A stretch of 64,000 nt of DNA. Source: Crossaster papposus. Its lineage: Eukaryota > Echinodermata > Asteroidea > Velatida > Solasteridae. The notes beneath the pieces were generated by a model that saw nothing but the letters and a program-made list of their open reading frames with translations, searched no databases and was not told the origin of the DNA. Below are positions 45,421 through 57,000 of the stretch, one piece after another. Numbering within the stretch: the stretch's first letter is position 1; the number at the start of each line of letters is the position of its first letter. The DNA lies in NCBI GenBank assembly GCA_037893245.1, contig JBAIAA010000745.1:682001-746000 (forward strand), in the 5' to 3' direction. The translations under genes and the position numbers were made by a program.

Positions 45421-46154
45421 ACTCGAGAGTGATTTCTTAAAAAACTGAAAATGTATTTTATTGATCGTGAATGAAGAAGCTCACACTTGTAGAGGTTGCT
45501 TTTCAAAGTGTGTGGCAACATTTAGATAACCAGCTGTCAAAAATAACTAGCTGTCTCGGCACGCGAGAATTCCACTTTTGCTGAATTCCTGCATATTACA
45601 ATCTCGTTATGTACAAAAACAACGTATACTTTTAACCAATTATTATATTATCTTCAGGCAAACATTCCACACAATGGTGGTGGTGGTATTGAGTAAAATA
45701 TAGTCTTGCAGCCACGCGGCCATTTCGTTTGAGCCGAACAGTGCGCCATTTTGTCTTTGAGCCTAATAATTGTGGACCCATCCGTTTTAACCTTTCTATG
45801 GGAATTTTTACACGGGGTTTCCCTTTCTCTTGCTATGACCTTTGACAGAATGATTTTCAAATGTACCTTCCTCCAGGAAACATGCATGCTTTAACTTTTT
45901 TATTTTTTGCATAAAAAAACCAGGTAGGCCTATGCTGGATAATATTACTTATGACGATTATAAAGGCATCTCTCAAGAAAAAAAACCTAAATCCTGTACA
46001 AATTGATAACAAAATTACCCGAATGATTGGGCCTGCACATTTTTAATAGGGCCCGCAATCTTCCACCTCACTGCCCTCATTTACATAAATTATTATTTTC
46101 AAGGGAAAAGGTCTCATATACAACACCCGAATAAATCCCGTCATCTGATTGGTG

Positions 46155-47330
46155 GTTCATTCTATCGGCGTGTAACGAGAACTGAACATGCCCCGAATGC
46201 CCATTTTGGGCGCAATTCAAAATATGTATGACTGCAAATTTGGAATAGAAATTAAGAACTTGGAATGTTGTTTCTGGGGGTATACATCATTCACAGCGAT
46301 ACAACTTCATCAGGTTGGTTGTCAAGCACCTGTCTCTATATTTTGAGAACTTTTGCTGATTCAAACGAATGACAAATGGTCTGTACGTCAGGTTGGCGTA
46401 GCGGTTCTTTCCTCGCCTTCCACCACTATGACCCGGGTTCGAATGCGGCCTGGGCCAATGTGTGGATTGGGTTTTTAGTCCCTGTCCGACTCCATGTGTT
46501 GTTTTTTTCAGGATATTCTTCTGGGGTTTTTCTCCCACCTCTAAAACTGTACCTTCTTCTCATTGTCTTCTCTCTGCTGGTTATTCAGGCTTACGAGCTA
46601 CAGGCGCTTATGGGGGATCCTTGGTTTCATTACCAGAAAGAAATAATAATAATAATACTAATAACAATAACTATGTCTACACTCCAAGTGTACCTTAGTT
46701 TTCTTGGCCTTGAACTGATCTGGACTCAATAATATAAAACAACAGTTTCAAAGTGAACAAACAAAGTGAAAACAAAGTCCCAAAACAAAGTCACGTGTTC
46801 ACTTAAATTATATTTATTTATTTCATCACCAAAGGTATAATTTGTTGTATACTTTGTTTAAAAATCAGTTAATTGATTATAATAATTGATTACTTCACTT
46901 TTGAACTCAACAAGGGAAAAGCATTTTGTACTGCTTCATTTCGGAATAAAGTTTTAAGAAAAACTCGCGTCGTTTTAAGAAAAACTTGCGTCGTACCTGT
47001 GACCGTTGTCAAACACAATGAATGTATGTGAAACCGCTGTGCAAGGTGTCTCTCGAAAAACGCAACTGTTGCTAAAGCCGTGATTATAGAAAAACCCAAT
47101 ATCATTACCGTACATATAAATATGGTATGCGTTAGGGCATTAGCTTCCAAGTTTGAGACCAGTTTTAGTTCGTTCGATTTTCCGGTTGGCTGAGCAATCA
47201 TTGTTTGAATGAGACAGGGTAAAATGCCATTTGTTACATGTTTTTTAAATGGTTTGATTATCTGTGCTTTGCCTAATCCTTTGCAGAATGGGCTTTGCGA
47301 CACTGGTACTATAACTTACACCAGGTTTGT
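46155..47330. repeat. duplicated block, copy 2 (with a SINE inside)
   Basis: Direct copy of 44485-45260, about 1.7 kb away. It carries an extra ~80 bp near 46175-46270 and a SINE at about 46385-46672 that copy 1 lacks, so the SINE inserted after the duplication or was absent from the donor. Confidence 0.8.
46385..46672 (+). mobile_element. tRNA-derived SINE
   Basis: Pol III box A-like TGGCGTAGCGG (46394-46404) and box B-like GGGTTCGAATG (46435-46445) are correctly spaced. A tRNA-unrelated body follows (GTACCTTCTTCTCATTGTCT) and then an AATAATAATAAT tail. A second copy lies inverted at 58270-58530. Confidence 0.8.
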
Positions 47331-47824
47331 CTGACATTGTCTGATGGGCACTTTATTTGACAAGATGGTGCAGTTGACACATCAGCAGTCCCATGTGCAA
47401 GTTTCTGTTGCAGGATGTTTAACAGTAGCACACTATATGTTCTAAGTTAAACTTTCCTTCTGTGAATTGTTGTGCCTTTATTCTATGTAAACGTGATTGT
47501 TTGCCCTTTTTTCTTTTGAATTTGAAAGCTTTCTCAAAGAAAATCGATAGATTGAGAATGTTACACTATGTTTGTCCCTAGCTATTTCAATGTCACGTGG
47601 TTTTTAAATATCTGCTTTATAATTCAACTTAATTGGTTTGGAAATTTTATGTCTTCCAAGTTTTAAATATATTTTGTGCCATATAATAATCATATTATAT
47701 CATATGTCATCGCCATATCATATCATATCATGTCATCGTAGGAGTGCAGACTTTTGTACTAACGTTTTCGCTTTTGAAAAGCTGTCAGTAAGAGTTATGC
47801 CCCCTCTTATTCCCGGACTGGTCT
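47331..47824. other. region downstream of the carboxypeptidase stop
   Basis: Would contain the 3' UTR of the minus-strand gene. The first minus-strand AATAAA noticed is at 47477-47482, about 340 bp past the stop. A CATAT/CATCAT microsatellite lies at 47688-47738. No other gene. Confidence 0.45.
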
Positions 47825-48012
47825 TTAGACCTCTAGCAGAACCTGGCGGAACATCTCCCTGAACCCAGCGTAGGTCTCCTCACCGCAGGGCTTAATTTGG
47901 TCCGCGGGGAGCTCAAACCCATAGTACCCAGTGTCGCGCATCTCTATGGTGTAGGAATACTTGGCTTTTAAGGTCTCATACCCAAAGTCTTCACTTGCCC
48001 CAGCTGCGGGGT
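47825..48012 (-). CDS. carboxypeptidase exon g (Tyr248 completion, Glu270, stop)
   Basis: Two bases plus 61 codons and [32 protein letters not shown], ending [10 protein letters not shown]. Acceptor TTTTTCTCTACAG. Holds the catalytic Glu270 and the C-terminal strand and helix. Confidence 0.92.
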
Positions 48013-51000
48013 CTGTAGAGAAAAACAACAACAGATGTACGAATTTCAATGTTTATTCATTCATTCAACACCTGAATAAATCCTCATTGTCTGATGGTTT
48101 TAACCTATGGCCCTGGATGCACCGCAACTACAGTGTATCTATATGGTGCAAGTGGAACGCATAAGGAGGCTAAATTTACATTAAAAAAATACACTCTCTA
48201 AAAGACTACACATTTTGAGTTCTCATATATACCCAATTAACTAAAGCTACACAAAATCGACGTTGTGCTACTTTTCAGTTTGATTATTAGGTCTAATCCG
48301 AAGACAATTTAACACATCTTTACCTGTGCGATTGGACTTTAGAAGGAGATCAGAAACGTGTGAACATGTATTATGTAGTACATGTAGCTTATTAATTTAT
48401 CTTGAGATTAAATAATAGTTTCAGGTATTTATGAAAAAGTTTCAATGAAAATATTTAAGAGACCTTCATTACACAATCACCCGTATCGTGTAAAATGCTG
48501 GTATCATGTGGTGCTCATAGGCAAATTATTGTTAAGTGGTACACACTCGATGTTCCGACGCCTCCTATGTTCCGACTACTCAATCTATGTTCCGACACAC
48601 CTATGTTCCATCATCATAATTGTTCCGACTACTCAACCTATGTTCCGACAAACTTATATGTTACGACACCCTAATGTTCCGACGCTGTGTTCAAACATCC
48701 TTGTGTTCCGACTACTCAAAGGGATCGTATACGTTTGGTAATTACTCCAAACATTAATGGAAATAAAAACCTACTTGGTAAGAAGTAGAGCAGCTTTGGA
48801 TAGTATAATGCATTTGTATAAACTGTTCACTTCGTAGTACTGCGGTTATGGGAAAAAATATCACTTTTTATCCCCAAAAAATTGAATTTGAGAAGCGTTA
48901 CTGCAGTGACGTTTCTCAGAGTGTGTATTCCAATGCAGATTATTCTTCCTGCGTGGACAAAACCGCTCCAGAATTTCGGCAATATCTCAAAATCTCTACC
49001 ACCTTTTGAAATGAAATGTTTACAGATTAGTTTTATGGTATATATCTATAACTATATAGGATTGAAACAAACAGTGGGTTCCAATTACAAAACGTATACA
49101 ATCCCTTTAACCTATAGTATCTTCCGACACCCCTATGTTCCGAAACCATGTCCCGACAAGCAAGTATAATATTGTGCTAGCCCGTTTCGACTAGTGCGTT
49201 GGGGCCGCTGTAGAGACCAGCCTGTGTTTACGTTTATAACCCCTCGTTATCTACATGGTCACACAGTTATTTTGTAAGGCCCACATGCGTATTTTTTCAT
49301 AGTAATGAGGGTTACTAATAAATTCAGTAGTTTTAATGGGAAATTATGTTTATTCTGTTAACTTCCACGGCTATTCATGATGTTGCTTCCAGATACATTC
49401 AAACTATTCTCTACGGTCTTATGGTCAGCCGCTCCAAGCTTATCACATAATATTTAGTTTGTTTAGCCTCTTGTGATTTTGAAGAATAAGCTTATTTTAC
49501 TTCTTGGTTTAAATTTCGTAATCATCGTTTGACGTGATTTTTTTTTCATTTGTGGATTTATGTATTCTTTTAATCAGTGATGTTATGATTATTAGGTCTT
49601 GTATTGCGCAATAGAACATTTTATGGTATCTGCGCAAAATAAATACAATTATTATTATTATTATTATGAGAGAAAACCCAATGTTTTTTGGTGGAGAACA
49701 AAAGCCATTTATCACAGTATCAGTGTGAGACGACAAACACAAATCCCATTGGTGACACATTTTGTACAGGTTTTGGAACATTGTGTTGTGTCGAAACATA
49801 GGTTGAGCAGTCAGAACAGGGTTTTCGGTTTGCGCGCTGATCGTGCAGAAAACACAAGGTATTTGGGGCCAAAACAAATCGTACGGAGATTGTAGGCTCT
49901 TGTGACAATCGCACGGCCCTCACACAGCTATCACAAGGTTGCTGCTCGCTGCCCGTGCAGTACCCATGAAATCGCACATATATCGCACGGATATGGAGCA
50001 GTCATCCCGCGGCAACTGCACTAAAATTGCACGATGTCCATACGATCTCCGCGCAGCCTCTGTACGGCTTTGCCCCGGCCTTCCCCCGAGGGCCCGTACG
50101 AGAAATCGCACGACGTCGTACATAATGTAAACACATACGCCGTAGCCCGTAACCACCTACGATGCCTCAAACATCGTACGGAAAATCGTAGACCCATTTA
50201 TCGTACGGCGCCCGCGGCAGTGAATTAGGCATTTGCGGGTATACCCAGCAAGAAATGGGACCGAGCGACTCCCCCCTTAGTCCCCCATACCTATACACTC
50301 CCTAGACTATTGTTACCTAACGCACCCCCCCCCCCCCCCCACCTCCCATAAAAAACCTTAAAAGAAACCACAACATTCCGCAAACACAATGACTACCACA
50401 AAGGAGAGGGGGTTCTCTCTGTCCCATATATTGCTTCATATGTTTGCGGGCGCCTTGCGTGAACGTATTTTACGCGACGTGCAAAATTAAAAACCTGAGT
50501 TGTAACAATCACGAGTCATCTTTTGATACACAAAGATGTGTATGAAGCCACAACAGAACAAAACATTCTTATTGAAGGCGATATGAGACGGAGGAGAACC
50601 CCTCCCCTTGTTGTGGTGGTCATTGTCACGGTCATTGTAAAAGTTTTTAAGAGGGGGGGGGGGGGGGGGGAGAGGTAACAATAGTCGAGAAAGTGTATAG
50701 GTACGAAAGACTAAAGGAGGGAGTCCATCTGTCTCACATCGTGATGTGTAATAGCATAGAAAGGCGTGGTTAAAAAAAATAGCTTACACCAATCTCCGGA
50801 GGCCATGACTTGGTAACCTTTGCCGTGCACTGCCGTCAGTTTGGCCACTGCAGCTTTAGCCACTCTGTTCTGTAATGTACAGCACAAACAAGATTATTCA
50901 AATTCAGGCATGAATTCTGACAATTATAGTAAAAATCTGATGAAAACTAATCTTTATGAAGATCTTGGCTGCGCGTTCCACTCACGCGAACTGTTCACTA

Positions 51001-54000
51001 TAGGTTTTGAGTTGGCGCCAGTATAAGTGGAACGATATTTCAAAAACTGCGTTTTCAAAATGGCGACGCCGAGTGACAGTGACATCGTTTGGTTGGCTGT
51101 TGCACTCATTATTTTTCTTCAATAAATCCCTGCGACTGCTCAAACAATCCACCGTTTATAACGAAAAGTATGACACGTAAAATCAAAACCGTCTGCTAAC
51201 CTCTTCGCCATCTTTAAAATACGTCACTGGCCAACAGCGAACAGCTTGTTTTAACATCTGGACATGATCTGGCGATAGTAGGGTCCTAGCAAACCCGCAG
51301 TGGTCATTTAACATTTAAATCAAATCTCACTTTGCCAAATGTTTGCCCTAAAAAAACATCTGGCTTCATCCTCAAAACGGCCACAAAATCGATAAGCAAT
51401 CAAAGAGACATGCACACATCGAAGATTAAGACTGAGGTAGCTAGGTCTTGGGTTTACTTACGATTCGGATAAAAAGTGAAATTGCCAGTTCAATTATGAG
51501 AGAGCTTTCGTCGCAATCTTCTTACACTCGCGTTCAAATGATGCGATGATGTCATAATAACTATCTCTTTCTCCGTTTCAGAGTGAACAAAAACATAATT
51601 TGTGACCTGTTCCAACGAAACCCGGACAAAGTCGCACAATATGTTTTGTCACAATGTACTCCTGAAGTCATTTCGGAATGGATTTTACCATTTTGAGGTT
51701 TTAGGTTTTCCTAAGTCACTCACTATTAATCTACAATCTCCTCAAATTTGAACAAAATCCGTCTACCAGAAGTGTGTTTTTTGTCAATTTTGTGAAACAT
51801 TTGTGTATAGAAATAATACGCTTTTCTGAACTTCAAAGCTGTTTATCTCATAATTAGGTTGTCAGGGTTTTATCACTAAATCCAGACCCCAGGGAAGATA
51901 GGGTGGGGGTACATATGTAAATGATACATCATTTTAAAGCTGAGAACCTAGAGAATATGAAAAAAGCAAAATCTGAAAAACTAAAAAGTCGACTTTGTCC
52001 GGGTTTCGTTGGAACAGGTCACATTTGATCGTACACGAAAAGCTGCTTTGGAGATCGAGAAAGTTCGTTGTTATGGGGCGTGATCGTTGTCACGCACGTG
52101 TTCCTTGGCATGTCATTCTTATTCTGAATCGGTTTCCGTCATAAATGTTACACTCGGTATTGTACCTGGACTACATAGACAGCAGGCCAGTGTAAAAGGG
52201 GTCTCGTGATAATGGGGCTGTAATAGCGACAGTATTAAGAGCAATAGACAAACAAATAGCTAATTACAGCCCCATTTTGTGGGGTTAGGTGCACTCGTCT
52301 GGTAAATCACACTTGTAGGGTAATGTCTTGATAGGCACGGGACCAATGTACCCACCAGATCCGCTCTATCAGCCGCTGCTTTGTTGGAGGAATACGTGTA
52401 GCTGTACGGATAGACTAAGTATTGAGCGTAGCTGTGCAAATCCACGTGGATTTTGAACTCTTGCCCGCCATTTTTCAGTCCCAGTAGAAAGTTCTTGACA
52501 TGTTTGAGTTCGGTAGCGTCATAAGCGGACTGCCCTCTGTAAATCTCACTGCAGGGATTACCAGAGGTACCAGATCCACCTGAAGTAAAGTGACCGTAAT
52601 GTTTTGTTTTTAGTATACACCATTCGCAAACTTAAAAAATGAAACTACTGAATTATTATGAAATATCTTTAAATGACTGCAAACAGTCTCAAGCGTCCTG
52701 TGAAATTACGGCACCTGATTTGATGTGGTTTTCAAGAAAAGTGAAATTTTGATTGAATTTTAAACGATTGCCGGCCGGCAATCGTTGTAAAAACCTGACT
52801 ATTTGCAAACACTATTTTCAATATCTAAGGGAAGCCAAGGAATCAGTCTGCAAGAACAGCATTTGTTTTTGCTTGGTTTTCTAGCTTCTATGAACACAAC
52901 ACTTTAAACAGGTCAGCGTCACAATACAATATAAATCCCCTAAACCATGCATTTTCAAAAATTACAGCAAAAGCAAATGGTGTACATGTGTACTACCACT
53001 GGATTTATGTAAATCGATTTCTGGTATGGGCAGCCCTGCCAATAAGCTACCATCTTTATAGGATACACCATTGGTAATAATGCTTGAATTATCATGAATG
53101 GGTGGATTTGGGGGGGTTGTATAATTTGTAAACATCGTTTAACAGACCTGTTTGAAGTCTTACAATCATGAATGCCGAGAAAAGCAAGAAAAACGGCGTT
53201 CGTTTTCAACCGGCGTCGGGCAGTGGTTCTTTTGATGTTCTTGTTTTTATTCGCAATCGCCTTCTGGCGATCGAGATTTTATTTTTTATAAAATTCAATT
53301 TTTCGGAACAATTATAGGATATCTAGCACAATCATTTTGCTGGATGCCTACGATCATTATTTACTTAATATTTCTTAATAATTCGGTATTAAAATAATTT
53401 GATGTATCCTGCCTTTAACCCTAATGTCAACTATTAAAATACTTGAGTTAACTGTGGGGCCTATATTCTGTCTACATTGGTGTTGTATTTTGTGTAGTAC
53501 ACACAGCGTACTGTACCCGGCCCCAAATGAATGTCTGGGATGACAGGGTTAGTGTATTATTTTAACGAATGCCCTAAATAGATAAATTAGCTTATTGAAA
53601 AGCCCCAAGTTTGTGGAACCTGTAATCTTTGTTAAAAAAACACCCGTTTTGTAACCAGGATATTCCTATCAAATTAGGAACTTATTTTGTATTATTTAAA
53701 GAATAGAATTATAACCTCTGAAAAGCTTCTTTTTTATTCATTCATAACATACAAAAAAATTACGAAAATCCATAAATACCTGAGAACGTTTAACACTGTG
53801 AACAAGTAACAATATATTTAGTGCCAAATAACAATAGATTTTAATTGTTTATGTTAGCGCACTGTTTTTCTTTTGTTCATAGTGTTAGCCATTTCTTTTG
53901 TTCGAGAGTCGGATATACAAAATTAATTAACCTCTTGAAGGTCACCGGAGGTCAAACGAAATGCCCTACAAATAAAACATTTTTTTCATAGAGCATGAAC

Positions 54001-57000
54001 ACCTAACATTTAGAGTTGGGTCTTGAAAATGTTCGGGTTTAAGGACTACTATGAACACTGATAAGTAGTTATAAATCCTGTATACAAAGGTCATTAACCT
54101 CTCAAAGGTCACCAGAGGTCAAATATGAAATACCTCCACGCTTGAAAATGTTCTTTATGGCATTAAGAACCAACATGCCAAGTTTCATTATTTAATTACA
54201 AAAAGCACAATTATGTCACTAAAACAGCCCCCTATTGGGGCGCCGTGCCTTGCCGGCCGGTCCGTCCCTTGGGATGCCTACCTACCCCATTTGTATCCAT
54301 AGTTCCTGTTCATGTCGATTCCTATGCAGGACGAGATGGGAGAAGGTTGACGGTTCTTACGCCAGAGACGTGTCTCGTTGGGCTGCAAAAATCAACAGTG
54401 AAAATCGTCAGGTTGCCTGCGTCGTTTTACTCAACTATTGGAAAGGCTTTGAGAATGTAGGCCTACTGAGATTATTAATGTAAACTAATAATATTCTCAA
54501 TTTAATGAAGGGAGGAGTTGGCCGGACTAATTTCTTTCCAGTGCGATATCTCGTCATCTATGGATCCAGGTCCCCCTCTCCTCTTTATAAGAACTTGAAT
54601 GATTTATTTTTATTGTGGTAAGGCCAGATGAGGTAAAGTATGTACCCAGTAAAATACAAAATGGCAGTTGAAGCCACACTGGTTTTAAAATAAATGAGCA
54701 AACTGGCTATCCTTGTAATGACGTTTGGAGGAGGTGGTAATTTGCGATACTTTTAACAGTTTAGACGCAGTGCTTAATTTGCACTCCCTTGCACCCAGAA
54801 CTGGATGCTCTATTGTATCCATGTACGTGTACTTAACCTTCCGAGTACAGAAGCACAATAGACGAACAAAAGATCCTTTCAGTCCCCCCGGTGTTCGTCT
54901 TTTGTTGAATGTTGTCCTCGTTAAAGTGTACGATAAGGCAATTGGGTTAAGTTACAGTACAGGAACAAATTAAGGGAAACACAATAGAGGATCCTCGGTC
55001 GTCATGTAAAACACGACTGTGTGTGTGTTATCCCGTATAAATTTTGATTGCTCACCGATTCTGGTCTGGTGTAGTGGTAGCCATCGACGTTCAACAAAGG
55101 AATGACATACCAATCGAACTTGCTGAAAAACTCAGTGGCGACACTGTCCCCGGCCTTGAAGGCAGCTACAAACTGCACATTGTATGAGGACCAAGGAAAA
55201 AAAAAAAGGTTTTAAGTCACTAAAAACTAACCAGTGTAGCGGCTCTTGTTTCCTTTTGCGATCGAGGATCGAAACACAAAAGAAAACAAAGGGAACAAAA
55301 GATCATCGAAGGACGGTTTCTTTGTCCTCGATCGCTTCGGTAAGCGCTAGGTAATTATGGGGTTAGTACAGTGAAGGAATAAAGGAAAACACAATAGGGG
55401 ATCCTCGGTCGTAATGGCAATTCACAAACTATAGTTCTTGGTGTATTTTTCAAGGCATTTTTGTACCCTAACCCGGTTTTTCATTCAACCTTGTTCTAAG
55501 GTTAAAATAACCTATATGAAATTCTGTCGAGAAATTGACAAACGTAATAGTCGGATTCGAACCGCAGACCTTTCGGTCCATATCTCTCCTCTCTACCAAC
55601 AATGTTATTGGCAATTAGGTTGAAGAAGCTGTTCTATATCATTTTTGTATAGTTTTTTAATGTATACAAGTTGCCATCGTTCCTTCTCATCAATATACAT
55701 TAACGCCCCCCGCCCCCCCCCCCCCCCCCCCCCGCCCCTGAAAAGTGTCTCCCTGGTTTTATGAGAGAATTTCTCTAATGAAGGATTAACTGACTCCTTT
55801 TATTCACAACACAACGTTGTGATGTTGTTGGTGTTTCTGTTTTTCAAGTTAACGCCATCACGATCACAAGCCGTCTTGTAGGATATTTAAATCTGTTGTC
55901 TGTTTTATTAAGTTTATTTTAAAACCGGTTATTCGGTTAAAAACCGGTTATCCTATAATTTCTTGTTTAATAACCATTATTTGATTTCACCAGAATTTCT
56001 TATCCAGCTCACAATCATGCCAACAAAAAAGTGACGAGTGAGGTGTCCCATTGCAATGCCCTCCCAATGAATCGGTATACTAGGATCTTAGGTACATGTA
56101 CATGTAGTTTAGGACTTAGTGAGCGCAGGGTCTTTACAAAAACATCCACAGCTGTAATGAGGGGGGGGGGGGGGGTGTATGATAATGGGCAGGTACGTTG
56201 ATATAGTTACAATCAGAGACCATGGAGCAAATTGGAGGCTGTAGCAGTTATTCCCACAAGTCTTATTTGTTCTTTTTAGATTGGTTTCAAATATTCGGTT
56301 TTTAAAATGGAATCCGAATAGCTAGTGTTCAAACCAAATATATAAAAAGTGGAATATACCGGTACCTTTGTAGCTATCCAGCAAGTAACCAAAGCTTGCT
56401 TGTAAATGATTTTAAACTCTCTGTACATTTATTTCTTCTGGCATGCTGTCATTTTGAAGACAATAACAAAGGAATGTCTATTCCTTTAACAAATCAAATA
56501 AGTTAAGAGGGTCTAATATTTTGATCAACAAGATCTTCTAGTATAGAGGCAAAATGGTTGTGTACATGGGTGACATGGGGTTGTATAGTTTGCATGTACA
56601 AACATTATAATGCACAACTTGGAGCAAGTTCGGGCGCAAATTATAGTTAACCATAGTTCGACTAACGTCGCTCGAACGCAGGATGGTTAGACTATCTAGT
56701 CGACTATTTGGAACCAGACCCCGGGGCACGGTTGCCGCTGGTTGACAATAGCCTCTTTCCATAGGAAAACATGTAAAGAACCAGTGACGTGGAAAATGTG
56801 ATTTCGGACGGAGGGAAAGGCAGTAATGTTATTTTGTTCTTGTTTTTGGAGCAACATGACTAACGTTATGACTTATCCTACTTATATGCGTGGGAAAATA
56901 GTGCCAATACCCATCTCATTCATGTCGCAAATAGTTCGACTAGAGCCGTTCGAGCGAACTGCATTTGAGCATGCGCATTGGTAAAGCAGAGACTGACTAA

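Noticed and set aside
51059-51124. Short plus-strand ORF starting [19 protein letters not shown]
   Set aside because: Only 21 codons, inside a carboxypeptidase intron, with no homology pattern. A small membrane peptide cannot be excluded but is unsupported.
55545-55620. Functional tRNA gene on the minus strand
   Set aside because: Box A and box B words are present but the acceptor and anticodon stems do not pair convincingly; a SINE head is more likely.
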